From assembly GCA_030834445.1 (NCBI GenBank), contig JAURFC010000005.1:1-49569 (forward strand): 49,569 nucleotides of DNA, written 5' to 3'. Positions 6,670 to 14,473 of the stretch are shown one piece after another (within the stretch, counting starts at the first letter, position 1; each line of letters starts with the position of its first letter). The DNA comes from Bacillota bacterium (GTDB taxonomy: Bacteria > Bacillota_I > Bacilli_A > RFN20 > CAG-826). Position numbers and translations under genes: made by a program. The notes under the pieces were generated by a model that saw nothing but the letters and a program-made list of their open reading frames with translations, had not been told where the DNA came from and did no database searches.

Positions 6670-8047
6670 GGTCAATATGGTTTATTTTCAAAACGATTTA
6701 CGGGTGCATGACCATCCTGGTTTATGGTCGGCATCACAAAGTTCTTTACCTATTATTGGACTTTTTATACGTCGTGATGTCGACAGCCTTTCCCCCTTTG
6801 GTTTCACAAAAAAGAGTAAAATGCGGGGGCAATTTTTACATCGCGCGTTAGCCGTCTTAAAAAAGTCGCTTCAAGAAAAAAACATACCGCTTCTTGTGTT
6901 TGATGATATTCACTCCCCAACGTTACAAACCTTCATAAACTCGGTTCATGTCGAGACATGGTTTACTTCACTTGAACCTGGTTCCGAAGAAAAACAAAAA
7001 GAAAATTCACTGCTTGAACTGTTTAAACCCTCTCACCTAAAACGGTATGCGAGTAAATCCTTACTTCATCCAAGTGATTACCCGTTTTTGATGAAAGATC
7101 TTCCCTCTCGCTTTACCGATGCCCGCATGCGCATTGAAAAAAATATTCAGGTTCGTCCGCTAATTCCATCCTTATCTCCTCACAAATCTTCTGCATCAAT
7201 TGCCTTTGAAGAAGATGGAATTCCTTCCTCCGAACCCGTATGGTTTGATTCCGGAGAAGAGGCAGGATTAAAACATCTTCATGATTATTTTTTCACCGAT
7301 CAACATGTACTTACGTATAAATTGACTCGCAACAACATGCTTAAATTTGAGGATTCCAGCAAACTTTCACCCTATCTTGCCTTAGGATGTCTTTCTCCAC
7401 GAATGATTTATTGGGAACTGAAAAAGGTCGAAAAAACGATTGAAAAAAATCAATCAACGTACTGGCTTTGGTTTGAACTGCTTTGGCGTGATTATTTTTA
7501 TTTTTTACATTTAAATCACGGTAATGCATTCTTCTTTTTACGGGGTACAAAGAACAAACCCTATTCCGGTCATGCGCATCATCCGTATGAACAAGCCATT
7601 TTGAAAGCGAAAACAGGGTATCCAATCGTCGATGCCAACCTTCAAGAACTTTATCAAACGGGATGGATGTCGAATCGTGGGCGACAAAATGTGGCGAGTT
7701 TTATCGTGCACGGTCTTCACCTCGATTGGCGATGGGGTGCCGCGCTTTATGAACATTTCCTACTTGATTTTGATGTGAGTAGTAACTATGGAAACTGGCA
7801 ATATTTAGCAGGTGTAGGCAATGATCCTCGGGAAGATCGCGTTTTTAATGTGAGCTTACAATTAAAAAAATACGATGCCAAAGGTGATTATATTCGTCAT
7901 TGGATTCCTGCGTTAAAAAACGTTCCAACACCTGAACTATATCAACCTTGGACGATGAATGATCTTCAACAAAACTTAGCCCAATGCATCATCGGAAAAG
8001 ATTATCCTTTTCCGATCATCGATGACGCACGATTTCAACTTCGTTAA
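6659..8047 (+). CDS. CRY-DASH type cryptochrome/photolyase
   Basis: 462 residues with the classical photolyase fold: N-terminal VYFQNDLRVHDHPGL antenna domain, and the C-terminal FAD domain with LALGCLSPRMIYWEL, LWRDYFYFL, TGYPIVDANLQELYQTGWMSNRGRQNVASF and the DASH hallmark SNYGNWQYLAGVGNDPRED followed by RVFN. DASH enzymes repair cyclobutane dimers, mainly in single-stranded DNA, and use FAD with a methenyl-tetrahydrofolate antenna. Second gene of a two-gene photolyase operon; its stop overlaps the stop of the opposite-strand PfpI gene by four bases. Confidence 0.92.
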   Translation: MSIKVNMVYFQNDLRVHDHPGLWSASQSSLPIIGLFIRRDVDSLSPFGFTKKSKMRGQFLHRALAVLKKSLQEKNIPLLVFDDIHSPTLQTFINSVHVETWFTSLEPGSEEKQKENSLLELFKPSHLKRYASKSLLHPSDYPFLMKDLPSRFTDARMRIEKNIQVRPLIPSLSPHKSSASIAFEEDGIPSSEPVWFDSGEEAGLKHLHDYFFTDQHVLTYKLTRNNMLKFEDSSKLSPYLALGCLSPRMIYWELKKVEKTIEKNQSTYWLWFELLWRDYFYFLHLNHGNAFFFLRGTKNKPYSGHAHHPYEQAILKAKTGYPIVDANLQELYQTGWMSNRGRQNVASFIVHGLHLDWRWGAALYEHFLLDFDVSSNYGNWQYLAGVGNDPREDRVFNVSLQLKKYDAKGDYIRHWIPALKNVPTPELYQPWTMNDLQQNLAQCIIGKDYPFPIIDDARFQLR

Positions 8048-8553
8048 CGCGTTAATAATGCGATAAATGCAGGTAAAAATACCGGTAAATCTTTGGGGGT
8101 TCGCGAGGTTACAAGATTACCATCCACGACCACGGCTTCATCCACATAGTGTGCCCCTGCATGGACAACATCGTCTTTAATGGAATAATAACTGGTCAGT
8201 CTTTTTCCTTTTAAATCGCATACAGACGCTAATAACCATGGACCATGGCAAATCGCTGCCATCGGTTTTTTAGCGTCAGCAAATTGTTTAGCAAAGGCGA
8301 CGATATCCGAGGATCGACGCATATAGTCCGGAGAGAATCCACCTGGAATCATCAAACCAACATAATCATCCGCACGAACATCTTTTGCTGCAACATCACT
8401 TGTGGCAATCATTCCATGTTTACTTTTGTAGGCTTGACCGGCAATCGCCCCAACCAATTCAACTTCATAACCTGCTTCTTGTAGGCGATAGTAAGGATAA
8501 AATAATTCATTGTCATCATAGAAATCTGCAACTAATATCGCAATTTTTTTCAT
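8044..8553 (-). CDS. DJ-1/PfpI family protein (class I glutamine amidotransferase-like)
   Basis: 169 residues. The nucleophile elbow AICHGPWLL carries the Cys-His pair of the PfpI group, and VGLMIPGGFSPDY the conserved Glu/Gly region of the fold (here PGGF). Members act as proteases, glyoxalases or deglycases and stress proteins; the exact reaction cannot be told. ATG 8553 is used because AAGGA lies seven bases upstream; an ATG eight codons earlier has no SD. Tail-to-tail with the CRY-DASH gene, so probably expressed separately. Confidence 0.85.
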   Translation of the reverse strand: MKKIAILVADFYDDNELFYPYYRLQEAGYEVELVGAIAGQAYKSKHGMIATSDVAAKDVRADDYVGLMIPGGFSPDYMRRSSDIVAFAKQFADAKKPMAAICHGPWLLASVCDLKGKRLTSYYSIKDDVVHAGAHYVDEAVVVDGNLVTSRTPKDLPVFLPAFIALLTR

Positions 8554-8620
8554 TAATAATTCCTTCTTATTTATCATAACAATATTTAATGAGAATTTCA
8601 GAATAAGAAAAATAGTTTTT

Positions 8621-8649
8621 AATAAAAAAAATCAGCTAAATGCTGATTT
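8621..8649 (-). terminator. Terminator of the tRNA-Asn/tRNA-Glu unit
   Basis: Stem AAATCAGC/GCTGATTT (8629-8636 with 8642-8649), five-base loop, and an eight-T run on the minus strand. It also has a short U run in the other direction. Confidence 0.8.
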
Positions 8650-8660
8650 TTAATTCTCGT

Positions 8661-8737
8661 TGGTGACCCGTATGGGATTCGAACCCATGAATGCTACCGT
8701 GAAAGGGTAGTGAGTTAAGCCGCTTCTCCAACGGGCC
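8661..8737 (-). tRNA. tRNA-Glu (UUC), CCA encoded
   Basis: Minus strand: acceptor GGCCCGT/ACGGGTC, discriminator A, encoded CCA. The anticodon loop CTTTCAC between CTACC and GGTAG gives UUC. T arm ATGGG-TTCGAAT-CCCAT. Confidence 0.95.
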
Positions 8738-8738
8738 A

Positions 8739-8813
8739 TGGCGCCTACTGAAGGGATCGAACCTTCGACCAACCGGTTAACAGCCGGTTGCTCTACCGCT
8801 GAGCTAAGTAGGC
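8739..8813 (-). tRNA. tRNA-Asn (GUU), CCA encoded
   Basis: Minus strand: acceptor GCCTAC.. paired with GTAGGC, discriminator G and CCA. The anticodon loop CTGTTAA gives GUU. One base separates it from tRNA-Glu, so they are co-transcribed. Confidence 0.95.
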
Positions 8814-8832
8814 AATGCTTAGCGCGATTAAA

Positions 8833-8861
8833 ATCTTATCATAGCACAATGATAATCGCAA
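8833..8861 (-). promoter_or_regulatory. Promoter of the tRNA-Asn/tRNA-Glu unit
   Basis: Minus strand TTGCGA (8856-8861), 17-base spacer, TAAGAT (8833-8838), 19 bases before the tRNA-Asn 5' end. Confidence 0.55.
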
Positions 8862-8873
8862 CGAAAAACACAT

Positions 8874-8899
8874 AAAAAAAAGAGCGAGTTTCCTCGCTC
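8874..8899 (-). terminator. Terminator of the Tad-like operon
   Basis: Minus strand stem GAGCGAG/CTCGCTC with a GAAA tetraloop (8882-8899) followed by eight T residues. It starts eight bases after the pilin stop. Confidence 0.88.
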
Positions 8900-8906
8900 C
8901 CTTAGT

Positions 8907-9047
8907 TTAGACGTAGAATGTTTCGGAAACTTGGTTGGCGACGTTGCTGGCTGCTGTATTAAAGATTCCTGTAAAGGCGACAGACATCGCCCCAAAAATC
9001 GTTAAGACAAGCAGAACACCCAGAATTTGCCCTTTGAGTTCTGCCAT
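8907..9047 (-). CDS. Flp/pilin-like 46-residue protein
   Basis: A 46-residue protein: short charged start MAELKG, then a hydrophobic helix QILGVLLVLTIFGAMSVAF and a short polar tail. This is the layout of small Flp or archaeal-type pilins, with a likely prepilin cleavage after KG (Gly6). The usual Glu at +5 is missing. AAGGAG lies four bases before the ATG. It is the last gene of the Tad-like operon, 11 bases after its neighbour, and is followed by a strong terminator. The position and form support the major pilin; no experiment-like evidence is available from sequence alone. Confidence 0.72.
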   Translation of the reverse strand: MAELKGQILGVLLVLTIFGAMSVAFTGIFNTAASNVANQVSETFYV

Positions 9048-9058
9048 AGGACTCCTTT

Positions 9059-9397
9059 CTAATAGTACACACCAACCACAGCATCCCGCGTGAGTTGCAA
9101 GAAAAGTGGCTGATCGCTTAAGACCATGGGGTCATACGCTATCGTTAATTGAAACGTAAGTGTATCCCCAAATTGTGGAAGACAGTTAACCAGACAAACC
9201 AAGGTATATCCCCGTTCCGCAGCCCGATCCATCATCGCTTGATCAAGACGCCCTTTTAAAGCAATTTCATGAACGAGTGTGACAGCATGGGCTTGCATCT
9301 CGGATTGAATCACTTGGATCGCGGTAATATCTCCCATCATTAATAGGAGTTGAAAGACAAAAATAACCGAAAACATAACCGCAATTTTATGCGCCAT
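9059..9397 (-). CDS. TadE-like minor pilin, membrane-anchored
   Basis: 112 residues from ATG 9397 (a GTG ten codons upstream is possible but overlaps tadC by 41 bases). A short MAHK start precedes a hydrophobic helix (IAVMFSVIFVFQLLLMMGD) and an extracellular domain of about 85 residues with two cysteines (VCLVNC) that may form a disulfide. The form is that of TadE/TadF pseudopilins. Overlaps tadC by 11 bases and precedes the pilin gene. Family assignment rests on layout and context. Confidence 0.6.
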   Translation of the reverse strand: MAHKIAVMFSVIFVFQLLLMMGDITAIQVIQSEMQAHAVTLVHEIALKGRLDQAMMDRAAERGYTLVCLVNCLPQFGDTLTFQLTIAYDPMVLSDQPLFLQLTRDAVVGVYY

Positions 9398-10031
9398 ACA
9401 ATAAGCCCACCATGAGATCGATGACACCGATTAAAAATAGAAACGCTAATAAGCCCGTGCCAACCATCACAAGACTCGTTGACTGTTGCAGTTTATCATG
9501 AAATTGCCGCATTGCTTCTTCTTGTGTTTGCCGATCGATTTGATCAAACAAATATTGAAAGTGAAATAAACTCATCCCATCGCCCCCTTGTAAATCAAGT
9601 TGATACATACTCAGCAAAATTTGTTCAACCATCATGGAATCAAACGTGGATGCAAACTGACGATACGGTGCGATGGACTTATCCTGATCCATATGCACCA
9701 AAAATAGTGCGAGTTCATGATGGAGCGGATCTTCAACATAGGCTAATAATGTTTTTAACGCTTGATAGGCCGTTAACGATTGTTGCAGCAAAATTTGAAA
9801 GTAGCGGAATATCAAAAGAAATTGTTGTTCATAACGACGTTTTAACTGGGCTTTTTCTTCATCTTTTTTCATCGAAGCATAAAGCAAATAAACACTAACA
9901 ATCACCATGACCAATAACGCTGCTAAGCGCCAAGGGATGAAAATAAATAAACTACTTGCACCCACAATAATCAAAAGACTTATCCAACGTCGTTTTGCTT
10001 CAAAGACCCACGATAATAATGACTTATTCAT
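9387..10031 (-). CDS. TadC-like inner-membrane platform protein
   Basis: 214 residues from ATG 10031 (8-base overlap with tadB). Two N-terminal membrane segments, a cytoplasmic helical domain (FRYFQILLQQSLTAYQALKTLL; LDLQGGDGMSLFHFQYLFDQ) of the T2SSF/GspF type and a C-terminal membrane helix. TadB and TadC together form the platform that couples the ATPase to pilus growth. Shorter than usual TadC proteins (about 300 residues). A start 14 codons upstream is less likely because of the larger overlap. Confidence 0.7.
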   Translation of the reverse strand: MNKSLLSWVFEAKRRWISLLIIVGASSLFIFIPWRLAALLVMVIVSVYLLYASMKKDEEKAQLKRRYEQQFLLIFRYFQILLQQSLTAYQALKTLLAYVEDPLHHELALFLVHMDQDKSIAPYRQFASTFDSMMVEQILLSMYQLDLQGGDGMSLFHFQYLFDQIDRQTQEEAMRQFHDKLQQSTSLVMVGTGLLAFLFLIGVIDLMVGLLYGA

Positions 10032-10692
10032 ACGCAAGATGTTGATGAATCCAAAGATACGTTGATCCACCAATGTACATAAAAAAGCACGTTAAAAATC
10101 CTTGAAATATTACCCCTTGGGCCATGGTTAAAAATAATGAATTTAAAACCAAATAAGCCAATCCTAAGATGGAGAGATTGAGCAACCATAACACGACAAA
10201 TTGCACCCCCATTTTTCGAAGGACTTGTTCTTTTTCCCTACGCTGACTTTCTTCGGTTCGTAATTGTTTTAATAAACGATCACTCATCGACATAATGTCA
10301 CCGCCTTTCTCCTCATAGAAACGTAAGGTTTGTAACGCAATCGGATAAAGGGAAAACGTAAAATATGCTTGTAGTTCATGCAAAGTTTGAAAAATTTCAT
10401 TGGTTTCATAGGATAAAAATATTTTTTCTGTTTTTGGCGATAATTGGCGTTTTGTATCTTGATACGCTTCATATAAATGACCTTTTAAGCTTGTATTCAT
10501 CCACAAATTCAACAGAAAAAAATACATCGTATGAAACCGTTCTTCTACCTGTTGATACTGTTTGACTTTTTTCCAACTAAACCATCCAAATAACAAAGAG
10601 GATACAAGAACGATGAGAGCATAGGTCAATTGCCCAATTAAACCAAAATGAATGAGCGCTAAACATAAACTTAAGGTCATGACAATAAGCAT
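10024..10692 (-). CDS. TadB-like inner-membrane platform protein
   Basis: 222 residues with two N-terminal and two C-terminal membrane segments around a cytoplasmic helical domain containing FYEEKGGDIMSMSDRLLKQLR, which matches the G-D-x-x pattern of T2SSF domains. Paired with the adjacent tadC-like gene. Start at ATG 10692 because AGAGGA lies six bases before it; this gives a 16-base overlap with tadA. An ATG at 10680 would form an ATGA junction but has no SD. Confidence 0.72.
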   Translation of the reverse strand: MLIVMTLSLCLALIHFGLIGQLTYALIVLVSSLLFGWFSWKKVKQYQQVEERFHTMYFFLLNLWMNTSLKGHLYEAYQDTKRQLSPKTEKIFLSYETNEIFQTLHELQAYFTFSLYPIALQTLRFYEEKGGDIMSMSDRLLKQLRTEESQRREKEQVLRKMGVQFVVLWLLNLSILGLAYLVLNSLFLTMAQGVIFQGFLTCFFMYIGGSTYLWIHQHLAYE

Positions 10693-11669
10693 ATTAGTTC
10701 CTCTATTTTCGCTTGAAATTGGGCATTTGAATCCGTATCAAAAAAAGAAAAGATTTGGTCTAAGTACCGGATTTGAATCCCTTCAATCCAACGTTCAATT
10801 GGTTTTGTATACGACTTCTTTAAATGAATAAGGACGGGAAAATGAGTTTGAATATCGCGGGTTAAAAGTTCAAGAGGTACGGTTTGATCATCCATTAACA
10901 TCATGCGTATCATACGTTGATCCGTAGAAAGAAGGGATTCACTATGGAGCGTGGTAATAATCGGATGTCCCGTCATCACCGAATTTAAGACATGGATAAA
11001 ATCTCTTCCCCGTGACTCAGCGATAAGTAACCAATCCGGATGAGAACGAAGTGCCGCCTCAATTAATATGTTTAATCCGGTTTTCGGTCGGTGTTGCCAC
11101 ATCGTCACATCAAGATGGGTTAACTCGAAGCCATCTAATTCAAGGATGTTATCGAGGACGATGATACGTGTTGAGGGCGATAAACGTGAAAGTATTTCTT
11201 TTTGTAATTGTGTTTTACCGACACCGGTCATGCCAGAAATTACGATAGAAAATCGTTTTTGGATACAAATATCCAAAAGCGCCAACCACGGAGAACCTTC
11301 TTTTAGAAATAGCGAAGGAATCGCATGAAGGTGATGATGAATGCGTAAGGCGAACGTGACAGTTCGTTCAAATCCTTTGCGAGCAACGGAAGGACCCACG
11401 GCAAAAAGGCGATAGCGATCGATGGATAAATCAAGCAAGGGTTCAGAATAGTTAAAAGGAACATTCATAAGGTTTGCAAGTTGTTTCACCCATTCATAAA
11501 CCGTTTCGTAGTTCAATTCAATCCCCGTAGCAAAGCGTCCTTGGCGTGTGGATTGAACATAAAGATGCTGACCATTAAAGGTAATATCTGTAATGTCTTC
11601 TTGAAATAAATAGGAGGCTAGAAAAGAGCTTTCAATCACCTCTTTGGCACGATCACTATCACGGGCCAT
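10677..11669 (-). CDS. TadA/CpaF-type secretion ATPase
   Basis: 330 residues of a type II/IV secretion ATPase that drives pilus assembly. Walker A is SGMTGVGKT (residues 145-153), the Asp box VLDNILELDG follows near 172-181, Walker B is DWLLIAESRG (about 212-221) and the His box ITTLHSE (about 238-244). The N-terminal domain is short compared with typical TadA (400 or more residues). Gene order upstream and downstream (two small membrane-anchored proteins, tadB, tadC, TadE-like, pilin) fits a Tad system rather than a Com system, which usually has ComGA/GB/GC order. Confidence 0.88.
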   Translation of the reverse strand: MARDSDRAKEVIESSFLASYLFQEDITDITFNGQHLYVQSTRQGRFATGIELNYETVYEWVKQLANLMNVPFNYSEPLLDLSIDRYRLFAVGPSVARKGFERTVTFALRIHHHLHAIPSLFLKEGSPWLALLDICIQKRFSIVISGMTGVGKTQLQKEILSRLSPSTRIIVLDNILELDGFELTHLDVTMWQHRPKTGLNILIEAALRSHPDWLLIAESRGRDFIHVLNSVMTGHPIITTLHSESLLSTDQRMIRMMLMDDQTVPLELLTRDIQTHFPVLIHLKKSYTKPIERWIEGIQIRYLDQIFSFFDTDSNAQFQAKIEELICLLS

Positions 11670-12033
11670 AAAGTTGAAAACTCCGTGTTAGCAAAAACGA
11701 TTGAGTGCCATTTTCATAGGTGAGTGAAATCCTCACATAATCACATTGAACCGAACATAGTTCTTCTTCTTTTTTATACAAGAAAGCAAACGAGTACAAG
11801 GTACGAAAGGACGTATAGTTTTTCTCAAAAAATTCAGGGATAAGGTTAGCAACATGTTCTGAATCAAAATAAGCAATCATCGTATTGCTTACCCATTCAA
11901 ACCGAACCGTTTGCTGCATTAAGGTTGGGGTAATTAAGGCAAAATTCTGGCGGATGGTTTCATGAATCATTGTCCATTGAAACATACTCATGGATAAAAG
12001 CCAGACCATGATTGTCATGAGCAAATTAAGCAT
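11659..12033 (-). CDS. Pseudopilin-like protein of the Tad-like operon
   Basis: 124 residues: an N-terminal hydrophobic helix (MLNLLMTIMVWLLSMSMFQW) and a beta-rich outer domain with a Cys pair (LCSVQC). It has no recognisable family, but size, topology and position between a secreted protein and TadA suggest a minor pilin or TadF-like component. Overlaps tadA by 11 bases and the upstream gene by 8. Confidence 0.6.
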   Translation of the reverse strand: MLNLLMTIMVWLLSMSMFQWTMIHETIRQNFALITPTLMQQTVRFEWVSNTMIAYFDSEHVANLIPEFFEKNYTSFRTLYSFAFLYKKEEELCSVQCDYVRISLTYENGTQSFLLTRSFQLYGP

Positions 12034-12982
12034 AGGGAATTCTCACACAATATTGACTTAATAGACAAGGACCAAGCAAAGGATTTAAAGCTTCGTAGAA
12101 AAAGGGGTAGCGAATCATCCCTTCTACAATGTGATTGATTTCAATCAAAAGGGTCATCGAAATTGTTTGAAGTTCGTGAAATTGATGGATGGGAAAATAA
12201 AGATGACTCGTGGCAACATATCCTTCAAGTGGGAGATCACTCATCCGTAACGTCGCCGGATTCACGTAGAGCGTGGGAAATGAAAAATGAATGGTATTTT
12301 GCTGCGCGGAAATCATTAATGGAATGATGACATCCCCTTCATCATGCAACGTAAAATCTTCAAACGCAGGATGAAAGGCTATTAAGAGGTAAGCATGGAT
12401 ACGGGAAAACCATTCTTCTGGCATCGTTAACCATGTTAATGTCAAGGGCTGAACATGAAAGATGCCATAGTATTCATAGATTAATTTCGGAAGCATGCCA
12501 TGGAATAAAACATGTTCTTTGATGGTGACAACCTCGCCATTTTCATTGATCATCATCTGAGAGGCTTGCGATACCCATTGGATATGTTGGTGAAGCGTCC
12601 ATGATTCTTCTTGACGTGGTTGTGAGGTTAATACCCATTGCCGCTGCAAGGAGGTGGAACTGACACTTAAACGCCATTCCGTTTGCCGATGAACCAAATA
12701 CGCAGGCACCGTAATGGAACGTTGAACGGTACGCGGAGAAGCAAAGGTTTGCGTATAAATTAATACATTTTGATACGACGTATTATGAATGCGTATCGTC
12801 AAGGTAAAACTGGTGGCAAACGTATGCACATACTGAAATTGAATTTGATAGGCATCCATCCCATCACTGACAACAATTTGCGTATTTTGATATCGACTGA
12901 TATCACTCCCCGTTCCCGGATCATATTCAAAACCAATCCCCCCAACAGCGAGAGTCATGGCGATAACGAGCCGAATGCTCAT
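12026..12982 (-). CDS. Unknown secreted protein of the Tad-like operon
   Basis: 318 residues. It begins with a short signal-like segment (MSIRLVIAMTLAVGGIGF) and continues as a beta-rich domain full of Thr, Ser and aromatic residues with two cysteines near the end (GPCLLSQYC). No membrane segment after the start. No family recognised. Translational overlaps on both sides (4 and 8 bases) tie it to the pilus genes; a tip adhesin or an assembly factor is a possible role, but this is inference. Confidence 0.6.
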   Translation of the reverse strand: MSIRLVIAMTLAVGGIGFEYDPGTGSDISRYQNTQIVVSDGMDAYQIQFQYVHTFATSFTLTIRIHNTSYQNVLIYTQTFASPRTVQRSITVPAYLVHRQTEWRLSVSSTSLQRQWVLTSQPRQEESWTLHQHIQWVSQASQMMINENGEVVTIKEHVLFHGMLPKLIYEYYGIFHVQPLTLTWLTMPEEWFSRIHAYLLIAFHPAFEDFTLHDEGDVIIPLMISAQQNTIHFSFPTLYVNPATLRMSDLPLEGYVATSHLYFPIHQFHELQTISMTLLIEINHIVEGMIRYPFFYEALNPLLGPCLLSQYCVRIPYA

Positions 12983-13296
12983 TGCCCGAGGAACTTCAAG
13001 ATTTCACGTAAAGCACGGTTTTTTTGCCGGTAGTACGTACTACGAGCATATAGATCAAACCACCAGTAGTGTTCCTGGGGATTTAAGAAATCCTTAATGA
13101 TAATTTCTCGATTTTCAGGAATCATGGAATCTAGCACATAATGGAACGCTTCGATAAATTGGACATTCATCGCATGCAAACTTAACAGGTTTGGATCCTT
13201 GGTGGGTTGATATAACATCACTTGCACCTTTGCCGTCTTATAACGACGAGTGATTTCGTCCATTTGGCGAGTCAATACTTTTAAATTTTCAGCCAT
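12979..13296 (-). CDS. Small sigma-like/ArpU-type protein, first gene of the Tad-like operon
   Basis: 105 residues, helical, with MIPENREIIIKDFL and then WWFDLYARSTYYRQKNRALREILKFL. This C-terminal motif (WW, SxxTYYR) resembles the ArpU/RinA-type phage transcription activators and the Mollicute MG284/MPN403 proteins, which look like a sigma-70 region 4 fold. AAAGGAGG lies eight bases before the ATG. A regulator of the operon it leads is the likely role; family call is moderate. Confidence 0.55.
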   Translation of the reverse strand: MAENLKVLTRQMDEITRRYKTAKVQVMLYQPTKDPNLLSLHAMNVQFIEAFHYVLDSMIPENREIIIKDFLNPQEHYWWFDLYARSTYYRQKNRALREILKFLGQ

Positions 13297-13430
13297 GTTC
13301 GATACCTCCTTTCTTCTTAGGCTTTACCTCTTAATAGTGATTGAAATTATAAAAGTGACATCTTTTTTTAAAAAAGTGATATGATTGATAATTTTTTTGG
13401 ATTCCCCTAAAATTTGAAAGAGGTAAAAAA

Positions 13431-14426
13431 ATGAAAACGATCTTAAATGAATCACTCGATCCACGATTTAATTTAGCGCTTGAAGAATACGTCTTAAAGT
13501 ATTTACCCACCGATGAAGACTTTATTTTTTTATGGCAAAACGCCAACAGTGTCATTATTGGCCGCAATCAAAATACGATTGAGGAAGTCAATGATCACTA
13601 TGTCAAAGAACATGCCGTAAAAGTCGTTCGCCGTATCACAGGAGGCGGGGCGGTTTACCATGATCTTGGAAACCTCAATTTTTCTTTTATCACCAATACC
13701 ACCAAAGATAACGTCAATAACTATCGAAAATTCACTGATCCCGTTATTGCCGCTCTTCAATCCTATGGGATTCCTGCTGAATTTGGTGGCCGTAACGATA
13801 TTCTTGTTGAAGGCATGAAAATCTCAGGCAACGCCCAAGCATTTCATGGTCATCGTTTTCTCCATCACGGCACGATTCTTTTTGATGCCGATTTAACGAT
13901 GTTAGGAAAAATTCTCAACCCGAAACCCGATAAAATTGAATCCAAAGGAATTAAAAGTGTCCGTTCCCGCGTCACCAATATCAAACCGTATTTCCAAGGG
14001 AATGTTCCTTCGATGAAGGACTTTAAAATGACGTTATTGAAGCAACTATTAAAAACGAATGATGTGACACCTTTTGTGTATGAATTAACCCCCCATGATT
14101 TAGCTAAAATAAACGAACTTGTGGAAAAGAAATTTTCTACATGGGATTGGAATTATGGTCAATCTCCTGCCTTTTCCCTTGAAAAATACGGTCGGTATGA
14201 AGGCGGTGGCGTTTCCTTCCGTTTCAATGTTGATAATGGCCGCATTACCGCGTGTAAAATTTTTGGTGACTTCTTAGGAACTAAAGACATCGACACCCTT
14301 GAAAAAGCGTTCATCAATATTCCTTTTGAACGATCTGCGATTGAAGGGATGTTATCGACGATGCCTTTAGATGATTACTTCTTGAAAATTACGCAAGAAA
14401 ACATTCTCAGTTGTTTGTTTGAATAA
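13431..14426 (+). CDS. lplA: Lipoate-protein ligase A
   Basis: 331 residues that activate free lipoate with ATP and attach it to lipoyl domains. N-terminal catalytic domain with VVRRITGGGAVYHDLGNLNFSF, the catalytic-Lys region EGMKISGNAQ and GTILFDADL; the C-terminal accessory domain is present (about residues 250-331), as in full-length LplA. AGAGG lies seven bases before the ATG. It sits tail-to-tail with the PDH operon, whose E2 subunit is its obvious substrate. Divergent from the Tad-like operon. Confidence 0.93.
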   Translation: MKTILNESLDPRFNLALEEYVLKYLPTDEDFIFLWQNANSVIIGRNQNTIEEVNDHYVKEHAVKVVRRITGGGAVYHDLGNLNFSFITNTTKDNVNNYRKFTDPVIAALQSYGIPAEFGGRNDILVEGMKISGNAQAFHGHRFLHHGTILFDADLTMLGKILNPKPDKIESKGIKSVRSRVTNIKPYFQGNVPSMKDFKMTLLKQLLKTNDVTPFVYELTPHDLAKINELVEKKFSTWDWNYGQSPAFSLEKYGRYEGGGVSFRFNVDNGRITACKIFGDFLGTKDIDTLEKAFINIPFERSAIEGMLSTMPLDDYFLKITQENILSCLFE

Positions 14427-14430
14427 AGAA

Positions 14431-14456
14431 AAAGCCATCCGATCGGATGGCTTTTT
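14431..14456. terminator. Bidirectional terminator between lplA and pdhD
   Basis: Perfect stem AAAGCCATCC/GGATGGCTTT with a GATC loop and T runs on both strands (14431-14456). It serves both convergent units. Confidence 0.9.
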
Positions 14457-14473
14457 TAGTGAATACATCTTTT

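Noticed and set aside
7341-7756. Minus-strand reading frames inside the CRY-DASH gene
   Set aside because: They lack SDs and lie opposite highly conserved photolyase motifs; they are shadows of the real gene.
9398-9427. GTG start for the TadE-like gene
   Set aside because: It would give a 41-base overlap with tadC and place ten extra residues before a normal membrane-anchor start; ATG 9397 is simpler.
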